Positions 18,320-27,539 of a DNA stretch of 64,000 nt are shown one piece after another. The position numbers and the translations under genes are program-made. How positions within the stretch are numbered: the first letter of the stretch is position 1; every line of letters begins with the position of its first letter. The notes beneath the pieces are model-generated. The model saw only the letters and a list, made by a program, of their open reading frames with translations. It did no database searches and had not been told where the DNA came from. Origin of the DNA: Haloplanus vescus (GTDB taxonomy: Archaea; Halobacteriota; Halobacteria; Halobacteriales; Haloferacaceae); assembly GCF_900107665.1 (NCBI RefSeq), contig NZ_FNQT01000003.1, forward strand, positions 1 to 64,000, read 5' to 3'.

Positions 18320-18463
18320 CAACGAATTCCACACGGTCGATAACTATAATGGTTTTCCATTTACGTCGTTAGTCTGACCTAGGTCCTTAATCAACCTTCA
18401 TTGAGAATCCGTGTCGCGCGAACGAGGCACAAGGTCTTTCGGCGGCGGCAGTCAGGGAGAGCT

Positions 18464-19255
18464 ATGAATATTTTCGCCGACCTGCACGTTCACACGCGGG
18501 TTTCGGACGGTCGGCTGACGCTCGCGGACCTCCCCGCTGCCGCGCGGTCGGCGGGCGTCGAGGTGGTGGCGGTGACGGACCACGACCGACTCCACCCGGG
18601 GTTGGACGCGCCGGTGACGACCCGCGACGGCGTGACGGTCGTTCGCGGCGTCGAGTTGCAAGTCGCGACGGCGACGGGGCGGGTGGACTTGCTCGGCTAC
18701 GGCGTGGAAGCGACGCCGTCGCTGCGGGCAGAACTGGACCGCATCCAGACCGACCGAATCGAGCGGGCACGCCGCATGACCGAGCGTGTCGAGGACCGCC
18801 TCGGCGTCTCGCTGGACGTAGATTTCGAACCGGGCGTCGGGCGCCCCCACGTCGCCCGCGCCGTCGACGAGAGCGAGGCCGACTGCGACTACGCGGGGAC
18901 GTTCGAGCGGTTCATCGGCGACGACGGGCCGTGTTACGTCGCGCGCGACGTACCGAGCGTCGAGCGCGGACTGTCGCTGCTCTCGGCGGCGTCGGCCGTC
19001 GTCTCGCTCGCTCACCCGTTCCGCTACGACGACACGGAGGCGGCGCTGGACCTCGCGCCCGAACTCGACGCCATCGAGCGCTACTACCCCTACGAGCGAC
19101 CGGTCGACGAGTCGCGGTTGGACGCGGTCATCGAGCGCCACGACCTGCTGGCGACAGGGGGGAGCGACGCCCACGACGAGCGACTGGGTGTCGCGGGACT
19201 GTCGGCGGACGCGTACGCGCCCATCGCGTCACGTCTGCCGGATGCGCAGGGTTAA
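18464..19255 (+). CDS. PHP-domain metal-dependent phosphoesterase
   Basis: The 263-residue PHP protein begins at the ATG at 18464, which puts the first metal-binding motif DLHVHTRVSDG at the N terminus. Further metal ligands are in VTDHDRLHPG, in the SLAHPFRY segment and in GGSDAHDERLG. PHP proteins of this size hydrolyse nucleoside monophosphates, histidinol phosphate or similar phosphoesters with two or three bound metal ions. The specific substrate is unknown. It lies alone between two divergent regions; a small CxxC protein follows 25 bases downstream and may be co-transcribed. Confidence 0.87.
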   Translation: MNIFADLHVHTRVSDGRLTLADLPAAARSAGVEVVAVTDHDRLHPGLDAPVTTRDGVTVVRGVELQVATATGRVDLLGYGVEATPSLRAELDRIQTDRIERARRMTERVEDRLGVSLDVDFEPGVGRPHVARAVDESEADCDYAGTFERFIGDDGPCYVARDVPSVERGLSLLSAASAVVSLAHPFRYDDTEAALDLAPELDAIERYYPYERPVDESRLDAVIERHDLLATGGSDAHDERLGVAGLSADAYAPIASRLPDAQG

Positions 19256-19280
19256 ACCGGAGGGAGCGCCAAGAGCGCGT

Positions 19281-19445
19281 ATGCACTGCCACTACTGCGA
19301 TCGCGAGGCCGCCTACGCCGCGGAGAAGGAGGGCATTCGCGTCGGCCTCTGCGAGAGCCACTTCCGCGAGCGTCTGGAGGAGCTCGCGGAGTCTGACGAC
19401 CTCGCCGCCCTACGCGAGAAAATCGACATCGACCGCACCGAGTAA
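19281..19445 (+). CDS. Small CxxC protein, haloarchaeal
   Basis: A 54-residue protein starting MHCHYCDREAAYAAEKEG, with a CHYC pair and a later Cys-x-x-His (LCESH), so it probably binds one zinc. The rest is an acidic helix. The start at 19281 follows the stop of the PHP gene by 25 bases; a longer in-frame ORF upstream overlaps that gene and looks non-coding. I think it belongs to a small haloarchaeal family (DUF6757 or similar). Function unknown. Confidence 0.7.
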   Translation: MHCHYCDREAAYAAEKEGIRVGLCESHFRERLEELAESDDLAALREKIDIDRTE

Positions 19446-19457
19446 CCTCCGCCCTTT

Positions 19458-19979
19458 CTACAGCACCGTTCCGAACCAGAGATACAGCGCCGCCAGAATC
19501 GACTGAAAGGAGAGCGAGCCGAGCGCCGAGAGGAGAGCGAACCGCCGGTCGTCCATCCCGGCCAAGCCGGCGGGAACGGTCACCATCCCGCGCGTGAACA
19601 GGAGCGTGTTGCTCACGGGGACGACCACCGGCCCCCAGCGGTCAAACCACCCCTCGAAGCGTTCGAGGCTCTCGTCGCTGACGCGGAACCACCGCGACTG
19701 GAGGAGCCGTTCCCGTCCGGCGCGTTTCGCGAGCGTAAAGAGGAGGACCTGTCCGACCGTCGCGCCGGCGACGGCGACGACGACGACAGTCACCGCCATC
19801 CCGACGGAGCCACCGAGGAGTGCGAGCGCACCCGGCACCACCAGTTCGCTCGGGACGACGTACAACAACATCGCGCCTTCGAGAACGAAGACACAGAAGA
19901 GGACGAGCAGCCCGTAGTCTGCGGTCAGCAGGTCGCGGAGGGCGGTGGGCAGTTGGGAGACCTGAAGCGGCGCGAACAC
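19458..19979 (-). CDS. DedA-family membrane protein
   Basis: The 173-residue membrane protein has the DedA/SNARE-associated (VTT) pattern: a first hydrophobic block with [27 protein letters not shown], then [19 protein letters not shown] and a later [15 protein letters not shown] block. DedA proteins act in membrane lipid handling, including lipid-carrier flipping in bacteria. The start is a GTG at 19979, with GATATATC about 26 bases upstream (20002-20009), fitting a leaderless mRNA. It is convergent with the small CxxC gene and divergent from hemB. Confidence 0.88.
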   Translation of the reverse strand: MFAPLQVSQLPTALRDLLTADYGLLVLFCVFVLEGAMLLYVVPSELVVPGALALLGGSVGMAVTVVVVAVAGATVGQVLLFTLAKRAGRERLLQSRWFRVSDESLERFEGWFDRWGPVVVPVSNTLLFTRGMVTVPAGLAGMDDRRFALLSALGSLSFQSILAALYLWFGTVL

Positions 19980-20061
19980 GTCCGGTCATGTAGCGCGTGG
20001 CGATATATCGGTTACGTCACGGAACGACGAGGTTTTGGGCGCTCCGGCCGAGGCGTTCGGT

Positions 20062-21042
20062 ATGCATTCGACCGACCGACCGCGCCGTCTCCGCCGCGAC
20101 GGCGTGCGTTCGATGGTCAGCGAGACGGACCTCCAACCGACCGACCTCGTCGCCCCCGTCTTCGTCGACGCGACGACCGACGAACGCGTCCCCATCGAGT
20201 CGATGCCGGGCCACGAACGCGTCCCCGTCGACGAGGCCGTCGCCCGCGTCGAGGAAGTGCTGGCGACGGGCGTGGAGGCCGTCATGCTCTTCGGTATCCC
20301 CGAGTCCAAAGACGAGGAGGGGTCGCGAGCGTGGGCCGAGGACGGCGTCGTCCAGCGGGCGACCCGCGCCATCACCGCCGAGACGGACGCGACGGTCATC
20401 ACCGACGTCTGTCTCTGTGAGTACACCGAGCACGGACACTGCGGCGTGCTGGAGGCGGACGCCCGCGACGACCCAACGCTGACCGTCGACAACGACGCGA
20501 CCCTCGACCTCCTCGCGCGCACCGCCGTCTCGCAGGCCGAGGCGGGCGCCGACATGGTCGCACCCTCCAGCATGACCGACGGGATGGTCGGCGCCATCCG
20601 AACGGCCCTCGACGACGCCGGCTTCGACGACGTGGCCATCATGTCCTACGCCGCGAAGTACGAGAGCGCGTTCTACGGCCCCTTCCGCGACGCCGCCGAC
20701 GGCGCGCCCGCGTTCGGCGACCGGCGCCACTACCAGATGGACCCCGCGAACGGCCGGGAGGCGCTCCGCGAAGTCCGACTCGACGTGGAACAGGGGGCTG
20801 ACGTGCTGATGGTCAAGCCCGGCCTCCCGTATCTCGACGTGGTGAGCGACATCCGCCGGGAGTTCGACCATCCCGTCGCGGCCTACAACGTCAGCGGCGA
20901 GTACGCGATGCTCCACGCCGCAGCGGAGAAGGGATGGCTCGACTTGGACGCCGTCGCCCGGGAATCGCTCCTCTCGCTGAAGCGTGCGGGCGCCGACATC
21001 ATCGTGACGTACTTCGCGGAATCCGTCGCGGCCGAGTGCTGA
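20062..21042 (+). CDS. hemB: Porphobilinogen synthase (delta-aminolevulinate dehydratase)
   Basis: HemB condenses two 5-aminolevulinate molecules to porphobilinogen. The 326 residues begin at the ATG at 20062; GGTTTTGG centred 27 bases upstream supports a leaderless mRNA and excludes an in-frame ATG at 20035. The protein carries the zinc-site cluster [14 protein letters not shown], so it is the Zn-dependent form. It also has the two catalytic-lysine regions [22 protein letters not shown] and [11 protein letters not shown]. Together with hemL, hemC and hemD nearby it forms the uroporphyrinogen III branch; hemA is not in the window. Confidence 0.96.
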   Translation: MHSTDRPRRLRRDGVRSMVSETDLQPTDLVAPVFVDATTDERVPIESMPGHERVPVDEAVARVEEVLATGVEAVMLFGIPESKDEEGSRAWAEDGVVQRATRAITAETDATVITDVCLCEYTEHGHCGVLEADARDDPTLTVDNDATLDLLARTAVSQAEAGADMVAPSSMTDGMVGAIRTALDDAGFDDVAIMSYAAKYESAFYGPFRDAADGAPAFGDRRHYQMDPANGREALREVRLDVEQGADVLMVKPGLPYLDVVSDIRREFDHPVAAYNVSGEYAMLHAAAEKGWLDLDAVARESLLSLKRAGADIIVTYFAESVAAEC

Positions 21043-21210
21043 CACTGTCGGCTGTCAGTCCGGACAGGTACAGCTAGCAGTAGGTATCGACGGCCCGAAC
21101 GAGACCAGGCGAGCGCGCAGACGGTCGCTCGTCTCCCGAGAAGTTGACATCCATTCTACACTACGTTCGTCAAATTATCTCGCGAAGTGGCGCGCCACAG
21201 TGGCTAATTT
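21043..21210. other. Intergenic region after hemB
   Basis: Between hemB and the amt promoter block there is no convincing ORF. The only clear structure is a perfect 12-base palindrome GTGGCGCGCCAC at 21187-21198. The region becomes AT-rich toward the amt promoter. Confidence 0.5.
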
Positions 21211-21305
21211 ACGACCTTATACACATCATATCCACTATTAAACCGGACGAACATCCACAGTAACCGCGTTATACAGACATTTGTCAACGCTAATCCTTAT
21301 ATTAT
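21211..21305 (+). promoter_or_regulatory. Nitrogen-type promoter of amt, shared with nirA
   Basis: This block aligns without gaps to 45461-45555 upstream of nirA (about 65 of 95 identities, hand count). The conserved parts are ACCTTATA (21214-21221), ATATCC, TAAACCGGAC (21239-21248), then GACATTTGTCAACG (21276-21289) and the TATA box CTTATATT (21296-21303). The upstream CCTTATA may be a second promoter element or operator. Only genes for reduced nitrogen supply carry it here, so it is probably bound by a nitrogen regulator. The predicted start of transcription is near 21327. Confidence 0.65.
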
Positions 21306-21344
21306 GTCCCAACAGTACGTTCTATCGCAACACGGAGAACGAAC

Positions 21345-21425
21345 ATGGTAGAAGTAATCGGAAACACGAACGTCTGTCCAAGCACCGATAGCGAAGTACC
21401 GTCAGCGGAGGTGGCTGCATGCTGA
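21345..21425 (+). CDS. Short upstream ORF coupled to amt
   Basis: A 26-codon ORF starts with the first ATG after the predicted transcription start and ends with TGA at 21423-21425, overlapping the amt start (ATGCTGA). Within its end lies GGAGGTG, about seven bases before the amt ATG, so amt looks like a led gene translated with coupling. The peptide begins [13 protein letters not shown] and has no evident domain. It may be a leader peptide or a real small protein; the evidence is position and overlap only. Confidence 0.45.
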   Translation: MVEVIGNTNVCPSTDSEVPSAEVAAC

Positions 21426-23092
21426 CGCCACTGCAGATGGATCCATCGGCTATCACGTCGGGCGTCAACAACGCCTGGATCCTGCTCGTCAGCTTCCTCA
21501 TCTTCTTCATGCACGCCGGCTTCGCCATGCTCGAGGCGGGGCAGGTGCGCTCGAAGAACGTCGCCAACCAGCTGACGAAGAACATGTTGACTTGGAGCGT
21601 CGGCGTCCTCGTCTACTTCCTGATCGGCGCCGGTGTCTCGACGATTGTCGGCGGTGGTTCGAACCCGTTCGGCTACATCACCGGGGGTTCGGCCGGCTGG
21701 ATCGGCTGGTTCTACGGCGCTGTGTTCGCCATGACGGCGGCGACCATCGTCAGCGGGGCCGTGGCGGGGCGCGCGAAACTCCGCGCGTACGTCACGTACA
21801 CGATTCTCCTGTCCGCGATCATCTACCCCGTGGTCACCGGCCTCACGTGGGCCGGCGGCTTCCTGACCACCATCGGTCCGGGCTTCCAGGACTTCGCGGG
21901 CGGCATGATCGTCCACGGCATGGGCGGCATCGCCGGCCTCACGGCCGCGTGGGTGCTCGGTCCCCGGATGGACCGCTACAACGACGACGGCTCGGTGAAC
22001 ATCATCCCCGGTCACTCGCTCACCTTCGCGGTGCTGGGGACGCTCATCCTCTGTTTCGGGTGGTTCGGCTTCAACGTGGGCACGTCGGCCGTCTTCGCTG
22101 ACAGCGGTGCTCTCAGCGACCAGCTCGGCCGCGTCGTCCTCACGACGACGATGGGCATGGCCGCGGGCGCCATCGGCGCCGGCGCCGCTGCGCTCGCCAA
22201 GACCGGCAAGGTCGACACGCTGTACGTCGCAAACGGCATGCTCGCCGGTCTCGTCGGCATCACGAGCAACACGAACGCAATCACGTGGATTGGCGCACTC
22301 GTCATCGGTGGCGCTGCCGGCGCGCAGCTCCCCATCGTCTTCGAGTTCATCGAGAAGCGACTCAAGATCGACGACGTCTGTGCGGTGTTCCCGGTCCACG
22401 GGAGCGCGGGCGTCCTCGGTGCAGTGCTGTTCCCGCTGTTCGCGGTTCCCGGCTACTCCGTCAGCTTCGTCGGCCAGCTCGCCGGCGTGGTCGTCATCGC
22501 GGTGTGGACCATCGTCGCGACGGCGCTGGTCTTCGGCGTCCTGAAGGCGGCCGGTCAGGCCCGCGTCTCCGAGGAACACGAGCGTGAAGGCCTCGACGTG
22601 GCCGAACACGGCGTCAACACCTACCCCGAATTCGGCGAACCCGACGTGGTCGCCGACGGCGGCGACAATCTGCGAACGGACGGCGGCGACGATCCCGAAA
22701 TCCGCACCGACGGCGGTCGGGACGTCCGCACGGACGGCGGTGACGACCGCGACATCAAGATGGTCGTCGCGATGCTCCGCCCCGAGAAACTCGGCGACGT
22801 GAAGCAGGCCATCGCAGAGGTCGGTGCCCCCTCGATTACGGTGACGAACGTCTCGGGCCGCGGCTCACAGCCCGCGAAGAAGGGCCAGTGGCGCGGTGAG
22901 GAGTACACGGTCGACCTCCACCAGAAGGTGAAAGTCGAGTGTGTGGTCGCCGACGTGCCCGCCGAAGACGTGGCCGAGGCGATTCGCGAGGGCGCCAACA
23001 CGGGCGAACCCGGCGACGGCAAAATCTTCATCATGCCCGTCGACAACGCCATTCAGGTTCGGACGGGTAAGGAGGGTTCGGACGCGGTCTGA
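21419..23092 (+). CDS. amt: Ammonium transporter fused to a PII (GlnK) domain
   Basis: The first ~400 residues are an Amt ammonium channel with about eleven membrane helices. The twin pore histidines lie in [11 protein letters not shown] and [12 protein letters not shown] hydrophilic linker (about 415-444) holds four TDGGD-like repeats. Residues 446-557 are a complete PII domain: [15 protein letters not shown], the T loop with Tyr496 (Tyr51 in PII numbering; position 46 is Trp), the B loop [11 protein letters not shown] and the C-terminal [14 protein letters not shown] proteins bind ATP/ADP and 2-oxoglutarate and plug Amt channels with the T loop; normally glnK is a separate gene. The regulator is thus built into the channel. 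The reading frame is continuous. Confidence 0.93.
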   Translation: MLTPLQMDPSAITSGVNNAWILLVSFLIFFMHAGFAMLEAGQVRSKNVANQLTKNMLTWSVGVLVYFLIGAGVSTIVGGGSNPFGYITGGSAGWIGWFYGAVFAMTAATIVSGAVAGRAKLRAYVTYTILLSAIIYPVVTGLTWAGGFLTTIGPGFQDFAGGMIVHGMGGIAGLTAAWVLGPRMDRYNDDGSVNIIPGHSLTFAVLGTLILCFGWFGFNVGTSAVFADSGALSDQLGRVVLTTTMGMAAGAIGAGAAALAKTGKVDTLYVANGMLAGLVGITSNTNAITWIGALVIGGAAGAQLPIVFEFIEKRLKIDDVCAVFPVHGSAGVLGAVLFPLFAVPGYSVSFVGQLAGVVVIAVWTIVATALVFGVLKAAGQARVSEEHEREGLDVAEHGVNTYPEFGEPDVVADGGDNLRTDGGDDPEIRTDGGRDVRTDGGDDRDIKMVVAMLRPEKLGDVKQAIAEVGAPSITVTNVSGRGSQPAKKGQWRGEEYTVDLHQKVKVECVVADVPAEDVAEAIREGANTGEPGDGKIFIMPVDNAIQVRTGKEGSDAV

Positions 23093-23175
23093 GCGGTAAC
23101 GGCTGACCACAGAGCACCAGCGGTTGCGGCTCCTTTTCCCGTACATTCTTTCCGCCGTAGTACGGAACGACGAGT

Positions 23176-24510
23176 ATGAACCACGACGAATCGCAGGAAC
23201 TGTACGACCGGGCGCTGTCGGTGCTTGCCGGCGGCGTCAACTCGTCGGTACGGGCGTCGATGCCGTACCCATTCTTCGTCGAACGCGGCGATGGCGCGCA
23301 CGTCATCGACGCCGACGGCAATCGCTACCTCGACTACGTGATGGGCTACGGCCCGCTCCTGTTCGGTCACGACCTGCCCGAGTCCGTCGAGGCAGCCATC
23401 CAGTCACACGCGAGTGCCGGCCCGATGTACGGCGCCCCCACGGAAGTCGAAGTCGACCTCGCGGAGTTCGTCGCTCGCCACGTCCCCTCCGTCGAGATGG
23501 TCCGATTCGTCAACTCGGGCACGGAAGCCACCGTCTCGGCGGTCCGTCTCGCCCGCGCATACACCGGGCGCGACAAAATCGTCGTGATGCAGGGCGGCTA
23601 CCACGGCGCGCAAGAGTCGACGCTGGTCGAAGGCTCGCCCGAGGGGGCGACGCCCTCCTCGCCGGGCATCCCCGACTCCTTCGCCGAGCACACGATTCCG
23701 GTGCCGTTCAACGACTCCGACACCGTCACGGACGTGTTCGAGGAACACGGCGACGACATCGCCGCGGTCCTCACGGAACCCATCCTCGGCAACATGGGCG
23801 TGGTGATGCCCGTGGACGGCTTCCACGACACGCTCCGCGAACTCTGTGACGAACACGGCTCGCTGCTCATCTTCGACGAGGTCATCACGGGGTTCCGCGT
23901 CGGCGGCCTCGGCTGTGCCCAGAGCAAGTTCGGCGTCACGCCGGACCTGACGACGCTCGGCAAAATCGTCGGCGGCGGCTTCCCCGTCGGCGCCGTCGGC
24001 GGCCGCGCGGAAATCGTCGAACACCTCACGCCCGGCGGTGACGTGTTCCAGTCGGGCACCTTCTCGGGCCACCCGGTGACGATGGCGGCTGGACTCGAAA
24101 CGCTGCGCTACGCCGCCGAGAACGACGTGTACGACCACGTCAACGACCTCGGCGAGCAACTGCGCGCGGGCATCACGGACATCCTCGAAGAGCAGGCACC
24201 CCAGTACACCGTCGTCGGCACCGACAGCATCTTCAAGACCATCTTCACCCGCGACGGGCAGGCCGGCGCGGGTCGCTGTGAGGCTGGCTGTCGACAGCGC
24301 GAGGACTGTCCGAACTTCGACGCCTGTCCCAAGACCGGCGCGGACGTCGCCGCCGCGGAGACCAACCGCTGGGAGCGGGTGTTCTGGCAGCAGATGAAAG
24401 AACAGGGCGTCTTCCTCACCGCCAACCAGTTCGAGACGCAGTTCGTGAGTTACGCCCACACCGAAGAGGACATCCAGCGGACGCTGGACGCCTACCAAGA
24501 GGCGCTTTAG
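23176..24510 (+). CDS. hemL: Glutamate-1-semialdehyde 2,1-aminomutase
   Basis: HemL converts glutamate-1-semialdehyde to 5-aminolevulinate with PLP. The 444 residues show [20 protein letters not shown], the PLP aspartate in [12 protein letters not shown] and the Schiff-base lysine K263 in [18 protein letters not shown]. An unusual insert near 365-390 contains Cys368, Cys372, Cys378 and Cys384 (spacing x3, x5, x5) before the conserved C-terminal helix. It could bind a metal or Fe-S cluster; I think related haloarchaeal HemL proteins share it. The stop codon overlaps the convergent nitrilase-fold gene by four bases. Confidence 0.95.
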   Translation: MNHDESQELYDRALSVLAGGVNSSVRASMPYPFFVERGDGAHVIDADGNRYLDYVMGYGPLLFGHDLPESVEAAIQSHASAGPMYGAPTEVEVDLAEFVARHVPSVEMVRFVNSGTEATVSAVRLARAYTGRDKIVVMQGGYHGAQESTLVEGSPEGATPSSPGIPDSFAEHTIPVPFNDSDTVTDVFEEHGDDIAAVLTEPILGNMGVVMPVDGFHDTLRELCDEHGSLLIFDEVITGFRVGGLGCAQSKFGVTPDLTTLGKIVGGGFPVGAVGGRAEIVEHLTPGGDVFQSGTFSGHPVTMAAGLETLRYAAENDVYDHVNDLGEQLRAGITDILEEQAPQYTVVGTDSIFKTIFTRDGQAGAGRCEAGCRQREDCPNFDACPKTGADVAAAETNRWERVFWQQMKEQGVFLTANQFETQFVSYAHTEEDIQRTLDAYQEAL

Positions 24511-25586
24511 CGCTCGTCGTACGGCGGGACGAAGATATCCTCCTCGACCATCTTCTCTATCTGGCGCTCCGTCACTTCCTCGGCGTAGGTCTCGTGGTCG
24601 ACTGGCTGACGGTCGAGCCAGAGGTTTTTGGGGTAGATTTCGCGGTCGTAGATGGGCTGGATGAGTTCGGTCCGGAGGTCTTTGATCCAGTTCGTGAGCG
24701 GCGACTGCGTGCGATGCTCGCGGAGGCCCTCCACGTCGATGGGGGCCGCACAGTAGGAGGAGCCGGCGCCGTAGTCGTGTTCGGCGAGAATCTGCCCGCG
24801 GTGGTCGACGACCATCGACCCGCCGCCGAAGGTGTCGACGGGCGTCTCGGCGTCGGGCGAGACGTAGTAGGTGCCGAGGTTCGGCGCGACGACGTAACAG
24901 GTGTTGTCGAGGGCGCGCGCCCGGTTCTGAATCTCCCAGCTGTCGTTGGCGACGAGGGGTTCGGGGCAAGCGATGCGACAGATGACCTCCGCGCCGTTCA
25001 TCGCGAGGCCGCGGACGTACTCGGGATAGGCCCCCTCGATGGCAAGCGAGATGCCGATGCGCCCGATGTCGGTGTCGACGACGGGGAAGATGTCGTCGAG
25101 GTCGTCGCCGTGAGTCTCGGTCCAGTCGTCCCACACGTCGTGGGGCGACACCGAGCGCTCGACCGGAAGGAGGGGCGTGACCTTCCGGTGGGTGTGGACG
25201 ATTTCGCCGTCGGGGCTGATGACGAAGGCGGTGTTGTAGAACTTCTCGTCGTACTCGGGTGCCTTCTCCTTCGCGGAGGCGACGAGATACACCTCGAACT
25301 CCTTGGCGTACTCCGCGAGCGTGTCGGTCTCGGGACCGGGAATGTCGATGGCAATCTCCTCCCGATAGGTGGCGTGGTCCATGTCGCGCACCTCGTCGGT
25401 GAAGCCTTGGAGAGCACCCTCGGGGAGGACAGCGAGTTTGACCGGAAGCTCGAGGCCGCTGAGCCAGGTGGCCGCCGAGAGGGCTTCGTGGATGTGGTCG
25501 AGATTCTTCTCGATGTCGCTGCGCTCTTCGGCGCCCCACACCGTGGGGGAGAGACCGACCGCGTTGTAGGTGGGAATCTTCGACAT
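24507..25586 (-). CDS. Nitrilase-fold (aliphatic amidase-like) protein lacking the catalytic Cys
   Basis: The 359 residues align with the carbon-nitrogen hydrolase family, closest in style to aliphatic amidases. Two catalytic residues are in place: Glu56 in LPEGALQ and Lys135 in THRKVTP. At the nucleophile elbow, where active enzymes have a Cys followed by x-D/E-x-x-x-P-E, the sequence reads [11 protein letters not shown], so the expected Cys is Ala182. Cys203 and Cys207 (CRIAC) lie further on in a different strand. It may therefore be a pseudo-enzyme or use another nucleophile. CTATTAC about 27 bases upstream fits a leaderless mRNA. It is divergent from hemC. Confidence 0.85.
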   Translation of the reverse strand: MSKIPTYNAVGLSPTVWGAEERSDIEKNLDHIHEALSAATWLSGLELPVKLAVLPEGALQGFTDEVRDMDHATYREEIAIDIPGPETDTLAEYAKEFEVYLVASAKEKAPEYDEKFYNTAFVISPDGEIVHTHRKVTPLLPVERSVSPHDVWDDWTETHGDDLDDIFPVVDTDIGRIGISLAIEGAYPEYVRGLAMNGAEVICRIACPEPLVANDSWEIQNRARALDNTCYVVAPNLGTYYVSPDAETPVDTFGGGSMVVDHRGQILAEHDYGAGSSYCAAPIDVEGLREHRTQSPLTNWIKDLRTELIQPIYDREIYPKNLWLDRQPVDHETYAEEVTERQIEKMVEEDIFVPPYDER

Positions 25587-25690
25587 CGGGCACGTCTATT
25601 CGATGCGACCGTAATAGGTTCCGGGGCGGCAGTCGACTGCCTGCCGACGGAACTGATGGGCTTTTCACGTTCGGGAGCGACGGCTCTGCC

Positions 25691-26776
25691 ATGAACACGC
25701 GCGGGACGATTCGGCTAGCGACGCGCGGGTCCGACCTCGCCCTCCGCCAGACGGCGAGCGTCAGCGACCGCCTCTCCGCCCGACGCCTCGACGTCGACGT
25801 GGTCGAGGTGTCGACCCGCGGTGACGAGATTCGCGACGAACTCATCCACCAACTCGGGAAGACGGGCGCGTTCGTGCGCGCACTCGACGAACAGGTGCTC
25901 GACGGCGACGTGGACGCCGCGGTCCACTCGATGAAAGACATGCCCACGGAGTCGCCGCCGGAACTGGTCGTCGCGGGCGTGCCCGAGCGAGCGCCCGCGG
26001 GCGACGTACTGGTGACGCCGGACGGAAGCGAACTCGACGGACTGCCCGAGGGCGCCGTTGTCGGCACCTCGTCGCTCCGTCGCGGGGCGCAACTGCGCCG
26101 CGAGCGCCCGGACCTGCAGGTCGAACCCCTGCGGGGCAACGTCGACACGCGCGTCGAGAAGTTGCTCGGGCCGGAACTGCAACGCGAACACCAGCGCCGC
26201 CTCGACGCGGAGGACGAAGACGAGGGCGAACACCCGGACGCCTTCGACCAGTCGGTCGAAGACTGGTTCGACGGTCTGACCGAACTGGAGCGGCGCGCGA
26301 TGGAGCGTGACCCCGACGTGGAGTACGACGCCATCGTCCTCGCCGAGTCGGGACTGCAGCGGAGCGGCCTGCTCGACACGGTGCCGACGACGCGACTCCC
26401 GACGGAGTCGTTCGTCCCTGCGCCGGGGCAGGGCGCCATCGCGGTGACGGCGCGCGCCGACGGGGACGCGATGGAGACGATTCGCGAACTCGTCGACGAC
26501 CCGGTGACGCGGGTGGCGACGACAGTCGAGCGGACGGTGCTGGCCGAACTCGGCGGTGGCTGTATCGCCCCCATCGGCGTCCACGCTCTCGTGCAGGGCG
26601 AGTACGTCCAGGTTGCGGTGCAGGTGCTCTCCCTCGACGGGACGGAAGTCATCGAACGCACCGCCGACCTGCCGATTACGGACCACGCTGACGCCGCGGC
26701 GGACCTCGCGGCCGACCTGCGCGAGGCGGGCGCCGCCGACCTGATCGACCAGGCGCGCGAGGAGGCCGAGGAGTGA
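25691..26776 (+). CDS. hemC: Hydroxymethylbilane synthase (porphobilinogen deaminase)
   Basis: HemC polymerises four porphobilinogens to hydroxymethylbilane. The 361 residues have the N-terminal RLATRGSDLALRQT, VHSMKDMPTE, GTSSLRRGAQL and the dipyrromethane-anchoring Cys291 in ELGGGCIAPIGVHA. A long acidic insert (about 160-205) lies before AIVLAESGLQR, which makes it longer than bacterial HemC. A TATA-like CTTTTC at 25661-25666 is about 28 bases before the ATG, fitting a leaderless start. The stop overlaps the GTG start of hemD by four bases, so both are translated as a coupled pair. Confidence 0.96.
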   Translation: MNTRGTIRLATRGSDLALRQTASVSDRLSARRLDVDVVEVSTRGDEIRDELIHQLGKTGAFVRALDEQVLDGDVDAAVHSMKDMPTESPPELVVAGVPERAPAGDVLVTPDGSELDGLPEGAVVGTSSLRRGAQLRRERPDLQVEPLRGNVDTRVEKLLGPELQREHQRRLDAEDEDEGEHPDAFDQSVEDWFDGLTELERRAMERDPDVEYDAIVLAESGLQRSGLLDTVPTTRLPTESFVPAPGQGAIAVTARADGDAMETIRELVDDPVTRVATTVERTVLAELGGGCIAPIGVHALVQGEYVQVAVQVLSLDGTEVIERTADLPITDHADAAADLAADLREAGAADLIDQAREEAEE

Positions 26777-27501
26777 GCGAACGCGTCGCCGTCTTCCGCC
26801 CGGACGACGAGCGAATCGAGGACGCGCGGCGCCTCCTCACGGACCTCGGCGTCGACCCCATCGCCGACCCGATGCTCGCAGTCGAAGCCACGGGCGCGAC
26901 GCCCCGAGACGCCGAGTACGTGGTCTTCACGAGCAAGACGGGCGCCGAACTCGTCGCCGACGCCGGGTGGGGCCCCGGCGACGCGACGGTGGTTGCCATC
27001 GGCCCGCGAACCGCCGAAGCGCTCGAAGCGGCGGGCTACGCGGTCGACCTGCTTCCCGAGGAGTACTCCTCGACGGGGCTGGTCGAGTTGCTCGCCGACC
27101 GCGTCGCGGGCGCGACGGTCGAGGTGGCGCGGAGCGACCACGGCAGCGACGTGTTGCTCGACGGCCTCCGCGACGCCGGCGCGGACGTGCACGAGACGGT
27201 GCTCTACCGGCTGGTCAGACCCGACGGGTCGGGCAAGTCGGCGACGCTCGCCGCCGAGGGTGACCTCGACGGGGCCTGTTTCACCTCGTCGCTGACGGTC
27301 GAACACTTCCTCGACGCCGCGGCGGAGCGCGGAGTTCGCGACGCGGCGATTCGCGGCCTGAACGACGCCGTCGTCGGCGTCATCGGTGAGCCGACACGGG
27401 AGACGGCGACGGACCTCGGCATCGACGTCGACGTGGTGCCCGCGGAGGCGACGTTCGAGGCGTTGGCGCGCGAGACAGTCGAGCGCCTGCGCGAGCGGTA
27501 G
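26773..27501 (+). CDS. hemD: Uroporphyrinogen-III synthase
   Basis: HemD closes and inverts ring D of hydroxymethylbilane to give uroporphyrinogen III. The 242-residue protein begins with a GTG inside the hemC stop (GTGA). It has the typical two-domain pattern with weak conservation: VAVFRPDDERIEDARRLL, YVVFTSKTGAE, AIGPRTAEALEAAG, then ACFTSSLTVEHFL and VIGEPTRETA. The family diverges strongly, and the identification rests on these segments and on the hemC neighbour. Its product feeds both haem and, through the SUMT at 47720, sirohaem. Confidence 0.93.
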   Translation: MSERVAVFRPDDERIEDARRLLTDLGVDPIADPMLAVEATGATPRDAEYVVFTSKTGAELVADAGWGPGDATVVAIGPRTAEALEAAGYAVDLLPEEYSSTGLVELLADRVAGATVEVARSDHGSDVLLDGLRDAGADVHETVLYRLVRPDGSGKSATLAAEGDLDGACFTSSLTVEHFLDAAAERGVRDAAIRGLNDAVVGVIGEPTRETATDLGIDVDVVPAEATFEALARETVERLRER

Positions 27502-27539
27502 TCGAAGATTTATCCGCGATGCCGACCGACGGTCGAGTA

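Noticed and set aside
19281-19445. Could the small CxxC protein be the missing carrier protein ArgW?
   Set aside because: It has only one CxxC and a Cys-x-x-His, lacks the second zinc-ribbon pair and the acidic EDWGE-type C terminus needed as the attachment site.
23404-27306. A 1300-codon open frame on the minus strand
   Set aside because: It runs antisense through hemL, the frame of other genes and hemC/hemD. High GC removes stop codons from the antisense frames; its sequence is low-complexity Arg/Ser/Pro-rich and matches no family.
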